From assembly GCA_900708905.1 (NCBI GenBank), contig CAADRB010000022.1:607691-671690 (forward strand): a stretch of 64,000 nt of DNA, given 5' to 3'. Shown piece by piece: positions 32,703 to 45,791 of the stretch (positions are counted from its first letter, which is position 1; every line of letters begins with the position of its first letter). The translations under genes were made by a program, and so were the position numbers. The notes under the pieces are model-generated. The model had not been told where the DNA came from. It made no database searches and saw nothing but the letters and a program-made list of their open reading frames with translations. The stretch comes from Hymenolepis diminuta. Lineage: Eukaryota > Platyhelminthes > Cestoda > Cyclophyllidea > Hymenolepididae.

Positions 32703-35700
32703 ATGATTTCAAACACCCTAAAACTGCTACCCCTGCTTATAGCGTTTGCCTTTGGTGAAATTGGCAATTTCTCAGACGTTATGGATACCGCAAACTCAGG
32801 ATTAGAATTCGGGAAGACATCGTGTAGTAAATACTTCGACAAATATTGTCCGGTAAAGGATCCTTGGAATCCGCATTGCGCCTACCGCAAGAACAAGTTA
32901 GAAGGACAATATGGAGTGTTAAGTGAGTGGAAGGATTTTTTAATTTCCCAATTTTTTCTGAGAAAAAAATATGTATATATATACACATTTCAGGACATTA
33001 AAATTAAATATGCATTTTTAAATAATTTTGTCCCTTTTGACTTATTTATATATCATTATAAGTAGGAAACCTTTTAATAAAAGAAATTGTTATGAGCTAA
33101 TCTATGTGTATAATTATTATTATTGCCCACAGTATTACAAAACAATTTACAATTTTTAATTGTGGGAAGCAACTGATATTGATTAATAGAAGGCCCAATA
33201 AATGATTAAGGGAGGGGATCGAAGAGATACAGAGAGCAACGTCCAGGTATCAAAGAGTCCAACTTCATTTGATTTTTGGGATTCGCGTTGTACAATATTT
33301 ACTAAATGAGTAGCCCACTTTCCGAAATTCACCTTTCTTGATTTGTCCCCGATGCTAAAGGCACATCGATTGGTTTTTTTAATCAAAAGGGTTGGTCTCA
33401 CTACTTCACTTCATTTCTTCTTCCAATGTTCGAGCAGGCAGAATGATCTTACGCGATTTTCAGCAGCTTTCAGTACAAAAGAGTTCCATAAATGGAATTT
33501 TTCCAAACTCAACAGTACTATTTTTGACATAAAACAAGGTGAATAGCATGTTTCATTTTACTTTATTTCGTACCCATCACTTTAACGTGTCTATTACAAA
33601 AGCCATTGCGAACATGCATGATTCCATTATTTGGTTGGTCATTTATGAATTTATATTGGTTAATTCACGAGTGACTTCTCATCCCATAGGGACAGGGAAA
33701 GTCGACAAGAGCAGCCCCAGTTTTCTGCTCATATTTTGACAGTTGCTAACGCTCAGAAATGTTAAGTATTGATTTTTATTGTATCTCAATATTGATTTTT
33801 CTGCTATTTTCTCTACGAAATACAGTTTTCATTGTAAGCCTCATTAACTGGGAAATCGTGTTTGCCGCCTCTTTTGAGTAATAGTATCCATTAATTTCTC
33901 GATGGGACTTTCCGATCGGATTAAAGGCATTCATTTCTGTTCGAAATTTTATGCCCAGTATTATTCATCATGGAGTGTTTGAAGGGTATCTACTCCTTTG
34001 GCACTCATTTTATAACAGACGACAGCAGATTAACTACTGAAAGAGTTATGTTCTCATGGCAACTTTAATCACGATGATGCATTTTAACAAGAATTATAAA
34101 AATAAGCCTGAAAAGTTGATAACGAGGATTAAGAAGTAAAAGGGATATTCTTAAAAATCGTCAGAACCATATTTGGTTTGAAATCCTAGGATAGACTTCA
34201 CTGATCCATGTTTTTAGGTTTTAATCCTTAAATTTTATTCATTTGTCCGCTATGCACTGAGAGAAATCATTTCCGGCCACTAATTAGTTTAAAAATGTGG
34301 ATAGTTGTTCAAGGGAAAACCTATTAAGCAATCTTACTGTGCCTTTATTTGTACAGTTTCGAGAGCACCCGCAATTGCTAACAGAAAACTTATTTTACAC
34401 CCAGACCTAAGTGATATTACGATAGGAGATAGTAGATAAACAAACAGAATATGCCATGTGAAATTCTTTCCCTTAAGTAATCTTCAAACCACCTTAACCT
34501 AAATTTGGATTTTAAAAAACTTATTTTTTTGCTCTTCTCAAAGATATATCTCCAAGACTATATAAACACTGCACAACATGTGGAATTAGACAAATTTACG
34601 AGACTAATAGATACGCTTACAAAATCTACGGAGGTCGGGAATCAGTGCCACATTCTTGGCCATGGATGGTTAGTATAAATTATTTGTAACACAAATGTAA
34701 AAAAAAATCGTATCATCACTTGTATTTGTTTGTCTGCTTTTCTCTAAAGGCGGGTTTGTATGAATTGACGACAGAGGACTGGTATGCCCATGTCACCCTT
34801 CAAAAGTACACGCGTACTGGTATGATTTGCGCAGCTTCTTTGATTTCTGAAAAGTATGCCATCACAGCGGCCCACTGTCTCATCGAGCCTGAGAAACAAG
34901 TCATGGAAAAGAAGTGGTATCTGGTTAAGGAAACTCTGCAAAGGTCCCTTTTCTTGCGTTTTGGTGATCACCATCGTAGTAACTGGTGGTTTGAACCGCA
35001 AGTCGATGTTCCCATCTTGGGCTTCACAATCTACAAATCTGATAGTGATAAATTTTCTGGAGATGTGGCGATTCTAGAACTTGAAAGGCCTGTGTCGTTC
35101 AGTAAGTTCTATTAAAATTTCTCGGTATATCATAAAATTTTACAAATTTCGATCATGATAAAAGGTCTTATTTGAGTAACAGTAAATCCTAATTAGACCT
35201 AAGGGGATGGGAGAGGAACCGAAAGATGTCGAGAATAAAGTCAGAATTTGAAAGCTTCTCGAGAAAAAAAACCAACGTGAGTATATCAGAATAAGAGCCA
35301 TCAATTTACTTGAGGTTATATGCAATGGGCTATATTCGATAGTAAAGCTGTTTTATCACAAAAACTTGATTTTATTGTAAAGCTTTTGAAAGTCCAAAGA
35401 TACCTTTATTAAAGCGGAAGAAAAACGAAGCTTTGGAAATTTATTCAATCGGATTACTATTTCTCTTAGCATCTGAGTAATAAATGGTACCGCATTTGCA
35501 TGACAATTTACAAGATTTTAAATATTCAAAAGAAAATGATACCGTGACTTCCAAACTTTAACAAATGGGGAGTGAAAATTGCGTGGAAAAATAATTTTCC
35601 TAATTAAAATTTAGATAGTTATAACTGCAGATTTGACAAATCTGTCATTATTCGTTTGAATGTAGGGATCCAAAATCAGAGATTGACCCAGATTTAGGAT

Positions 35701-38700
35701 GTTATGCACGCAACCATTCCTGTAAAGATTCTAATGAAGCAGATGTCTACACTTTTAAGTACAGAAATCGATATTCTTAGCTGTTTTAGCGTCTTGATTG
35801 ATTTATCTCACCGTGAATTTGGCTTGAAGTCTCCGTGTAAGAAAACTAGAACATTTCTTCGTTGAAGCTTGACTTCAGGGTTTTCCAGAGAGATCCCCAG
35901 ACCAAGCTCTTTAAATTTCATAGCTTAATAAGAGTTTATTCTCATAATTTGCCTTCTTGTGGTACTTGGAAGAGTCATTAGTCAGTTATTAGCAGAATTA
36001 TGATTGATGTCCTGCAGACTTCAAAAATCCTATTTGGATTAAACAAAGGAAATAATAATCTGTTTAAATAAAACGAAAAATCTTAAAAGAGATGAATTAG
36101 ATTCCGAAAAATTTTTCCTTCAAAACATTAACGTTGGTAAATTTGAGGCTTCATTTTTATCCCTTAAAAGCGGCTTAAAATGATCTACTCCATTTCATCT
36201 AATATTCATTTTTACTTGATTCACACGTTTTGGAAAAAGGCGGAAATATATAATATTTATTAAAAATTTTTATTCATTAAATAACAACCAGTTAATTTTT
36301 AAATCATAACATTGTATATTACTGAAAAAATGTTCATTTTTTCAGTTTCTTTGGATTTGAAAAAGAATTACTTGGAACGATAAAATTGATCATCTTGACT
36401 TTGCTACTGCTTATGATAAAGCGAAGTATCATTAAATTACCGAAATATTAAACCTCATATCAGTGCAGCAAAATTATAAATTTCTTCGTTGCGGGAAAGC
36501 AAATGAAATTGGGTAAGCAAAGTTCGACAATGAATAAGGTGAAGGTATAAAAGAGAGGGTGAAAAGCTTTGCTTTATTTGATTTACGGATTTTAATGGGC
36601 AGTCGATTCTACAATCCCTCACCTAGATCACTGATCAAATTCTTTTCCACATTCTCCAGAGCTCATTGACCAGTCGTGTCACTTCAAGGCATATCTTCCT
36701 TCAGTGCTGCCAAACCAGAACGAACTCCATCGGTGTTGAGAAGTGTGAAAGTAGTATTCGACAATTAGTTGAGAACAAAATAGTAATCCCGGACATTCAT
36801 CTGGTTGTCTACATTTCATTTAATTACTATACTTCAGTGCATTCATTTTAATGTGTCCAAGATAAAATTTTAGGATATGATCTTTGGATTCCTAGTGAAA
36901 GTCAATGTTTCCATTATTCATAGTAGATTAGTTAGTTGGGAGGTTGAGATGAGAGTTTAACCATGCCATCTCGGGAAACATATCTATCTCACAGCCAGGG
37001 ACAGCTGGCGGATGCTAGCAAAATGTCTTAATCATTATCTTTCGTAAATAACGGCTTTTATATAAATTTCCATTTTTCTGTGCATACTAATTGGCCCTTT
37101 TAAAATGTAACTTTAGCGTATTTTTTATTGATGTAATGGAAAAAATATTTGATGTACGCTAAAGGAATAGAGTTAATATGAAAATTAAGCTCGTATAACT
37201 AGGAATCTCTATTGTAGAAACCAATACATGACAGAAAAAACTCGATAATTCACTTATAGAGAACAAAAGGGAGGTGAGAGAAGGCTTGGAGGCGAAACTC
37301 AAAAGTCAACTGTTAGACAAGGAGAAATGATTAATAAACTCCTTAAATGCGAGGGATAAACAGTTCAGTGGACTATGCAAATAAGGGAGTAAAGTGGGCG
37401 GAAAACCAATGGGCAAATTATGATAATGATTTATTGGAATCAGGTTACTACACTCTTATTTTTTTTATTTTTAAAGCACCACAGATACATCCCGTATGTC
37501 TTCCACCACCGAATTTGTACCTTAAAGCGGCAACAAAATGCATAGCTGTGGGCTGGGGACTGTTGAATGACTATCCTCCAATTCCTGCTTTAACTCTTCA
37601 TGAGGCAGAAATGAGTATTGTTTCGCCCATTCTCTGCCATACTGTAAATCGAAAAATCCAACTGGATATGCTTGTATGCGCTTATGAACTTGAAAAGGTG
37701 AATCTCAAACTTAAATCATTATAATCTACCTTATTTCATGATTAATTTTAGTTATAATACAAAAAGTTTTTAGGTAAGTTAAACTTATATAGGAGATGAT
37801 CTGCAAGGTTAGGAATAAAATGACGTACCAATAAAGTAACCTACAAAAATCAAATTCTGGTCTCAATAAGTAGAGAGATAGCAGCTGATGCGTCCAGTTT
37901 TCCCTAGCTACTCTTCAGGCTATGCCTTCCATCTTCTTCTAATCTTCACTACGGCAAAATGAAAGAGAAGGATGGAAAGAAAGTTGTCGGTAGTTTTTTT
38001 GGAGAGAGGATTCATGAAAGGGAGAGTGTTGTCTGCGGATATGCGAGTCCCGAACTGTGTGTGTTTACAAAGGGATTTGCATAAGTTGATAGAAACAATG
38101 GGAGGTAGAAATACAATGCCGTGACCGGGTATTTTTCCATTCGGGTCCTCAAATATATTGTTTACAGATCATTCAATTTCCAGTTGAGTGTTCACAAATG
38201 TTAACTTTCACTGGGTAGAGAAAATTTTTGTCGGGAAAAATGGAGAGTAGAGCCATATTACTAAATGGCACGATTAAAAAATTGAGTAAACTGCTAATCC
38301 ACAAAGAAATGTACGTTTAATATTTGCCTTTAGTAATTATGGCAACACAAAAACCATCGAAATATTTAATTGTGGAAAGTAACTGAAACTGCTATATAGG
38401 AAAATGATATAGAATGAAATGAAACGAGGAGTCGAATGAAAGTGCATGGTGATGTCGGGATACCGAGATTCTTGCTTTATTGGAATTTTTAAATCGCCGA
38501 TTTGTTCACTTTCTCAAAAGAGGAATAATTTAAATTTTTATATCCAAATATTCCTAAACTCAAATTTTTTCTTTGACCTGTGTGATTTCAAGGGGAGTTC
38601 GTGCCCACGACATTCAGGGTCTGTTTATCAGTTAATTAAATTGGATCTTCGATCGTGCCATTTTTTTATTAGGATTTTACATGGTCAAATAATCACACGA

Positions 38701-38888
38701 GTATTTGTTTTTTTCCGAAATTCTAGGTGGTTCTATACGGCGATAGTGGTGGCGGCCTTTTCTGCAAAATACACCCCGATGATCAGCAATGGTACCTCTA
38801 TGGAGTAACTGGCTTTTTCTCTGCAGGCGCCAGTGGATTTTCTCGTGTGCCTTACTTCGTAGAATGGATCCATGAAATGGTCAGATGA
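32703..38888 (+). CDS. Secreted trypsin-fold (S1) serine protease, 5 exons
   Basis: Exons 32703-32922, 34544-34668, 34750-35101, 37477-37697 and 38727-38888 join in phase to 359 residues. A signal peptide (hydrophobic LLPLLIAFAF) is followed by a Cys-containing pro-region, then the activation site YK-IYGG (cut after K100) and the WPWM that follows it. The catalytic triad is complete: H157 in TAAHC, D220 in GDVAIL and S313 in GDSGGG. The GWG strand is present. The residue six before the serine, Asp189 in trypsin, is Val307, and the usual Cys191 is Leu309. The C191-C220 pair therefore seems absent and the specificity should not be trypsin-like. It probably acts outside the cell. The substrate is unknown. 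Confidence 0.9.
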
Positions 38889-38981
38889 ATTCCATACTAC
38901 TCAACTCCATATTAGTAAAACTATCCGTTTTAAGGTGTTTTAAAGGGTTTCTTAACGTACAGTTAATATTGTTATTAATTT

Positions 38982-38987
38982 AATAAA
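38982..38987 (+). terminator. Poly(A) signal AATAAA of the serine protease
   Basis: AATAAA lies 94 bases after the TGA stop at 38886-38888. Confidence 0.6.
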
Positions 38988-39404
38988 ATCTATTAACAAA
39001 TACGTCACGAATTCACTTTCTACAGTTTCATTTAAACAATAGATTAAATTAATTTCAAAAGCTAGGAGTCTTGATCTTGTTGCATCCATTATAAATTACT
39101 GGGGGCCTCGCAAAAACATACTTATGTAAAGAGAAAAAATTACGAACAGCGATTTAAAGTCAGGTCTGCGAAAAATCGATAAAATTAATATGATCGATTT
39201 CAGGCGTCAAACTTTAAGCAATAGGGAAAACTTTTCAAATTTTTTAAACGCGTTTATTTGATCAAAATGATATTTTAAATCTCCTAATAGAAATACGAAT
39301 TGGAGAGACAGAAATATTTCCAAGAACCACCTAAGGGGTTCGTCGTTAACAATACTTAAATACGGGAAAGGCATTCTGAATCTGCTCATAAGAAACTTGG
39401 ATTC

Positions 39405-39530
39405 AATTACCTCTCCTATTGATACAGCCGGCCATCCGCATCAGTGAATATGCGTGGACGGGCACTGATCCCCTGTCCTCCGGCTTGGAAGCAAATGTGC
39501 AAATTAACCGCTGCACCATCGCCTATTTCA
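39405..39530 (-). repeat. tRNA-derived SINE copy, diverged
   Basis: On the minus strand it reads GGTGCAGCGGTTAATTTGC, then an altered B-box region and TTCACTGATGCGGATGGCC, which corresponds to the shared CAGTGAGCGGAACGGCC block. It is a neighbour of a better copy at 39659. Confidence 0.5.
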
Positions 39531-39658
39531 ATTAATTCTAAAATGTGTTATATACCTATTCTAGCTATTACGTTAAAAATTTATATTAATTTACCCCAAT
39601 TTTACATTCTCTCTTTTAGTCCTACTTGTGAAATTTGTACTGTATTAGGTCAATAAGA

Positions 39659-39895
39659 ACTCCCAACCCCTTTAAGAAAAATATCTTCTTACACTCATAT
39701 TGAATGGAGAAATAGCATTTTAGAGCATTTCCGGCGAGAAACACGAACACTGTCACATTCCATTTTATTAACCAGACTCAATCAGTGTGGTTGGCCGTTC
39801 CGCTCACTGAGTGTATACCAACAAACATCGAGCCCATAATCTCTGTCTTCACAGACAAGCACGTTAACCGCTGCGTCAATAAGGCACACCTACCC
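39659..39895 (-). repeat. tRNA-derived SINE, best full-length copy
   Basis: On the minus strand it starts with a tRNA-like head (GACGCAGCGGTTAACGTGC as A-box side, GGGCTCGATGTTTG as B-box). It continues with ACTCAGTGAGCGGAACGGCC and then AATGCTATTTCTCCATTCAA and ATATGAGTG, and ends in AAAGGGGTTGGGAG. About 237 bases are recognisable. It defines the family used for the other calls. It would be transcribed by RNA polymerase III from the internal A and B boxes if active. No poly-A or target duplication is obvious. Confidence 0.75.
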
Positions 39896-40188
39896 CACGT
39901 TAATGATTCCTTAGTTGTGGCCTCCCTTCAATAAACTCATCTGCAAAGCGTACTTTAGAGCAAAATTTCCAGATCTTGATACCGAAATATTTTTAATATT
40001 AAGTACTTTAAATTTTAAATTAATAATATTTTTAATATTTTCGAAAGGATAGAAATGGTAGACACTTTACAGCAAAAAATTTCCCATCTTTATGTATAAA
40101 TAATAACAGCAATCGCACATCACACAAAAAGTTGAATTGACCATACATGCAAAAAATATCGATTTCTTCAGGCAGCCTTAGGCAGTAG

Positions 40189-43100
40189 CTATAGTTTCAT
40201 ATTCTCCGACCCATTACTCTTTTCCCTTGTCTCTACAGCATTTGGCGGTTCTGCAGCTGCAGCTGCAGCATCAATAATTTTTTCACCACCTTTCACTTTT
40301 TCCTCTTGTGGTGTCTGCTGCTTTGAATCACCCACCTTATTAGCGTCATTTTTGGATTTTGCATCAGCTGCGGGTTGTTGAAGTAATTTGACCGGTTCAG
40401 TTGGATGTGCAGGTTGATGGAAGAAGACAACCTAGGTGAAAAGTAAAAAGAGGAATGAAATCTATAGCACAGGGGGTCACCAGTGGAAGATGGAGAAGTT
40501 AATGTCCTTCACTGCTACTAGCATGGAGAAAAGAAGGCAAATGGGTTGCTTCCAAAAGAAATTATCCATCTAGTTGGTAGTACTTGAGGAGGTAGAAAAT
40601 TCATTCATAAATAGAACAAAGAGAAGCTTAAGGCGGCAGAACTAGTCAACTGAAACAAACTGGTAGGTGGCCCAAGGAAACGCTTTGAAGCATATTAAAA
40701 AGTGTTAATAACACGACTTCTCAATCCGCTCTGATGAGAAATTTGCATTCTACCATTCTATCAGAATTAACCAAAGAAGACAGTCATTTACATCACTAGA
40801 TATGCACTGATGATCATTGATCTTGTAACCGCTGACTTGGTATCATGAACTTTAATCACCGCAACACCAGCGCCATAAGATCTCTACAATTCTAGTCAAA
40901 ACCAGTTTTTTTTTCTAGCTAAACAGTCCAAAGTGAGCTATTCCTTCGCAGAACCCCAGGTTCTCCCCAAATGTTGAGATGTTTCACAATAGTAGACATC
41001 TCTTCTAATTTTATAGAGCATCTCTATAGCCTAACACAAGGTAGGGCAAGGACAAACAGGAAAAGGTATATTATCTAATCAGCATCCAGTGATTATGAAT
41101 AAATAAGTACATAGTCATACAATAAAGATGATTCATAAATTAAGAGTTGTAAAACGGATAGAGCGAGAAGGGGATGAACAAATAAGATGCAAAATAAACA
41201 AGTAATTTAATTACCCAACAAAGAAATTCGCCGCATAAGTAGCCAGAAAGAATTTGACATTCAATTCTAATATTACCATTATGTATAATGAAATGTCTGT
41301 CTGATACTCAGATATGGGATAAAATAAATAACCGTAAATGTCAGGAAGAAACGGTGATAATACCAACTCAAAGAAACAAGGACCAGGATGGTTTATCAAC
41401 TGAAATTCAAGAAAATAGCGAAATCTGACCTGTTTAAACTATTTAGATAAGCAAAACACTATTTCGCAAACATTATTTAAGGGCTATTACATCTCGGTCA
41501 TGGTTAATTAAGTTTGGTTAATATCCTAATAACAATCTAGTCGAGTGAAAAAATAAATAACCCTATATAAGTCAAGAACGAATACCTACTTAAAAAAAAA
41601 TCAACTGAAATCTCATATAGGCCCACCAAAGAATTCTAAGATAAAATAAAATGCCTGAAGCACGTCAAACAATTCCACGATCAAACGCGACCTGAACAAA
41701 GATGTCTTTTAGTTATCATGGCAGGTATTGATAATGGAATGACAGATCAACCCAACCATTCTGGTAAATCAACTGGAAAAACAATCGATCAACTCCCAGC
41801 AATCACTTTGTTTTTACAGATTGTCCCCATGCGAAACATACAATACGTGAACAACTATCAATTGACCAGCCGTGTGATTATGGTAAGATGGGACAAATCA
41901 AACACACATTACCTGTCACGAACATTTAGAAGGGGACTATGAGGCTCGATTATAGTGCCAATGCAAAACTCATTAGTTTCTGCCACGGTAGTACAACACT
42001 GGAACAAAAAGTTGAAAAATATGTAGTTGCGAGACACGACATAATTGGCTAATGTAATAAGCGTGGGAAGAATTGAGCGACCGACTTGTCAGTTTAACTT
42101 CTGAAAAAAATCGACTTTGGGAACAAATTTAAAATTCCTTGTTTCTTTGTGTTAACAGTATTTTATAGGGCTTATTTTATTCATATGAAACAAGGAACTT
42201 CCAAGCCCATCTAGAAAACGTCTTTCAACATTCATATTGGATAGACAGCAGTATCATGGATTCTTCCTGCAAAGAAATTCGAAATCCGACATCCCTTATA
42301 TCAAGCAGACATAACCTGTGCGGCAAGTCATTTTATTCACTGGTTGTGCACCGATGGGCATCGAATACGTGGTATCTGACTTCGGGTAACATTACATTAG
42401 AAGAACTGTTAGCGGGCTAGTTGAAACCATGAAAGTGGGAAATGGCAGCTATCACTTAAGACGACCGTGAAAAGAGGTTATACTTAGAGGACGTGAAATG
42501 TTTCTAGAAGAAAATACACCGAAGCTTCAAAAGTGTGAAAATCGATGTAACTCTATCAGATTGACCACTTTCGAATAAAACAACAGATTAATTATAAAAA
42601 ATAATCGATAATTCAATTATGCTAACTTACAGATAGAGATATAGTCATGATGAGATGAGCAACAATGATAAGAAGCAGGAGTCCAACAGCAAGCTTAAAA
42701 AGAATAAAAACAATAATAAAATATTAACCCATAAAACGGAAAAGCGACAAACTACCTTCTTTCGTCGTTGTTTAAAAGTAGACCACGTTGCCGTACACAG
42801 AACAATGAGAGAAATAACACAAGCAACTCCGATAAGAGTATACTGGAAATAACTAGCTGGAATACAAAGCAGCATCTAAAAGAAGGAAAATAAGAAATGA
42901 TAAAACAGTTAAAAATAGTCGGATTGGGAGATAACTGATAAGCACATACAGCAGCTGGTACAAAAGATATCATTGAGTATCCATAGATAGCAAGAAGCTC
43001 CGTAAACAATGAACCAAAATTCAGTTCGGGTTCATCCTGTATAACCTCAATACCTGGAGCAAGCTTTCGACGTCTGAAATATACAGCTGAAGTCAAAATG

Positions 43101-43688
43101 GCAGGAAGAAGGCACCAGTAAAGGAAGAGCAACACAGTTGAAACTGTTACTAAAATGGAAAACAATTTATAAAGCGTATTACCATCATCAGAACAAAATA
43201 AGACTAGAGTCAAGCGCACCTCGACCAAAGTTAAATGTGGACAGAGCAGCCGCATCTTTTGTTTGAATATACTCATATATACTCCCAGAAAAAGCAACTG
43301 AGAAAATAATGGTAACAGTAATCCAGAATGGACCATAAAGATCCGGAGCTGGTTTTAGGGAAGCGACAAGTGAGAATCGTTTGGAAAAAGGGATAAGTCC
43401 AGATAACACTCTTTGAACAACCTAAATGCAAAATAATTTGGTGTTAGACAATTATAATTTAAAATTAGGCACTTTAAATACTACAATACCTGATACGTGT
43501 CCACATCAAAATATGTTCTATAGTAATCTAACGAAAATTTCGAGGTTGCAGCAGAGGGACTATCAACATTCTAAAAATCGTAACAAAAATATTTGGATTA
43601 CTTGAATAGAGTCCTCATTAATGCCTGTCAGATCAACATCATCGAATTGAGGATCCGAAGGAACTGGAACATAACCTCCAACTGGCAT
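40189..43688 (-). CDS. YIPF1/2: YIPF1/YIPF2-type Yip1-domain Golgi membrane protein, 7 exons
   Basis: Minus-strand exons 43602-43688, 43490-43570, 43220-43421, 42950-43149, 42756-42875, 42631-42693 and 40189-40431 join in phase to 331 residues. The protein has the family signature YYRTYFDVDTYQ, then DLYGPFWITVTIIFSVAF, as in human YIPF1/2 (YYQTFFDVDTYQ, DLYGPFWICATLVFA). Five hydrophobic spans fit the Yip1 fold, with the N-terminus cytosolic. Yip1-family proteins act in Golgi membranes with Rab GTPases and in Golgi organisation. The C-terminal exon encodes a long polar tail with an alanine run and many Lys/Glu residues. The N-terminus is shorter than in vertebrates. The first ATG is chosen because the frame above it has no Met before a stop, though an upstream exon is possible. 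Confidence 0.9.
42195..42390 (-). repeat. tRNA-derived SINE copy
   Basis: On the minus strand it reads TACGTGGTATTCGATGCCC-like B-box sequence, then ACCAGTGAATAAAATG and CAATATGAATGTTG, and ends in GATGGGCTTGG. It lies in the long last intron (40432-42630) of the YIPF gene, in the same orientation. Confidence 0.6.
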
Positions 43689-45791
43689 AGCGACTTGACA
43701 AGCTGGAGTTTTTAAATTTATCACAAACCAACTGACGCAGTCTATGGCAATAAGTTACTCTAATTGTGCACATAATCCTTTAATAAAATTTATATTTTTA
43801 AAGGTAAATTTAATTACAAAACTTACTTTTATAAATATTGCAGAAGTAACGGGCGTACCCTAACTTAATGAATACATAATTTTATTTAGTTTAGTTTATC
43901 TGTTAGCAAAGAGATGGATATCTTAGAACGACTTTTCAATAAACTTGTCACAAATTCCGTGAATAAACAAAAAATTTAACGTTTTACCTTAATTTATTTG
44001 CAACCTTATGTCTGAAAATATTAAAGTTTTAATAAATGGGCAAGTGACTTAACTCAGTGGCTGCAACCAATACACAGTCTAATCAGCAGTTTGACAAGAA
44101 GTAATAAGAGGCAATCACAATATAATAATATATATCCTGTCGCTCAAATGATTTTATGGACTAAATTCTATATTTTTTTCTTTTGTAGTCATTAACATCC
44201 CTTGACGATGTGACTAAAAAACTTTCCATCAGTGGCTAACTTTCATGTTTATTCAATAACCTGGCCACTCCTTCGAATACGTTAAGTTAATTCAATGAAT
44301 AGTCAAATACTTTTCTGCAATCTAACTATATCCGTTATTATTATTTTTTTAAACATATCAAGTATTGACGTTTAGTTCATGTCTCCTTTACAGTTGAAAA
44401 AATAATATGTAGTATTTCCCTTGATGATAATAATATTTTGCCATTATCTCCCTCAACTTATTTGAAATAACTTGAAGTGGTTATTTATTCCTCAAAGCCT
44501 ATTCCCTAATTTCTATTATGACCATGGAGATTCTATAAATTCCGCAGAAATGTACTTTGGGACTACATTAATCAAACGCCTATGCAAGTTGTTCGTTCCT
44601 ACGGACGCACTAATTTTTTGCGCATTGGTAAATTCTTCTCCCTACTGTGGTGTATTAGTGTGGGTTCCAATCGATCTACGACAGTCCGGTCTGCACATAG
44701 TCTACTCAAATATGTCCCCTCTCTTTTCCTCTTTCCTAAACACAAGAACTACTATTCCTTTTTTTCGGTGATACTAATCTTCATATACGTTATAATAAAG
44801 TTAGAGTCATCTATTGGAGCCACATCGATCGAACAGATGGAATAGGTCAAGTCATCCATGTCGTCAGATCAGTTCGAAGGTGGCAGACAAGCCGCCCCCA
44901 ATTTATAAATTAGTAAATTAGGTTTAAATACAAAACGTTTCTTTGTTGGACGTCAGTCATGTCTCGTTGTCGGAGTCTGGAAGTGGTGATCGACATCTGT
45001 TTAGGTATTTATGTGCAAACACACAAACACGCAGCGGGATCTCCTATGGACACTGCAGTGGAGATCTTATCGCCAGTCAGCCATTTCTAATCGCCAGGTG
45101 TTGATAGACATCTGCTACCTATAGCACACGTTTTAACGTTTGTGCGGCTTTTTATAAAAAAGTCTCCATTCATCGAGTTAAGACCTGTCTCCGCCTTTCA
45201 GTTGTCAGCTGCATACAAATACCGATAATCATATTTATGAGGGATACTACTCATAAGTTTACATTTTAGTCCTATCTTATAGTTAAAATTGGCATTAACT
45301 AGATGGGAGTATCTAGTAAAATGAGTGAAAAGGCGTAATTTAAGAAAAATTTTATAAAGACATAGCATGAAATTTATAAGTCGCTGTTTTTCAGCGATAT
45401 TTTAAATAACAGCTCACAGAAGGGAAAAGAGAAACTAAAATGGGAATTTTAAGTCAGAACCGCATAGTTGAAGGAGAAGGACAATAAAAATTGCTTGACT
45501 TGAGAAATTAAAGCATCACATTTAACATATGATAATAATAGAATTTTAATTTCGATCGCTCACCATATTTATTTCAAATTATTAATGCATTTATATAATT
45601 TTATGCAGGCTTTATGAAAATGAACAAATTAAAAATATTAACAACCAAGCCTTCCGATAGCAAGATTTTGTTTAGTTTAAGCAACGTCTTTATAATGATT
45701 GGTTGGTTAACTATCCATTCATTTGATTTGACGTTACTTTGTTGATGGTTTTTTCGCCCTATCGGTGAACAGATTTTCTTTTGATTTTTGG
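43689..45791. other. Divergent intergenic region between YIPF and the SH3 adaptor
   Basis: The YIPF gene (minus) and the SH3 adaptor (plus) start from opposite ends of this 2.1 kb stretch, so it should hold both promoters. I see no supported gene. An open frame near 44472-44771 has no recognisable domain. No promoter element can be assigned from sequence alone. Confidence 0.5.

Larger units (their letters stand above)
38988..40188. other. Intergenic with two SINE copies
   Basis: Between the protease and the YIPF gene, whose 3' end faces it, I see only two SINE copies (39405-39530 and 39659-39895) and AT-rich sequence. No coding frame is supported. Confidence 0.55.

Noticed and set aside
42752..43336. 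A single 194-residue membrane protein on the minus strand
   Set aside because: It is a read-through of two YIPF exons and the introns beside them. GT-AG sites and alignment to YIPF1/2 give the spliced form.
44472..44845. Two overlapping open frames of about 90 residues
   Set aside because: No domain, no splice continuity and no sequence resemblance. Composition looks like translated AT-rich noncoding DNA.
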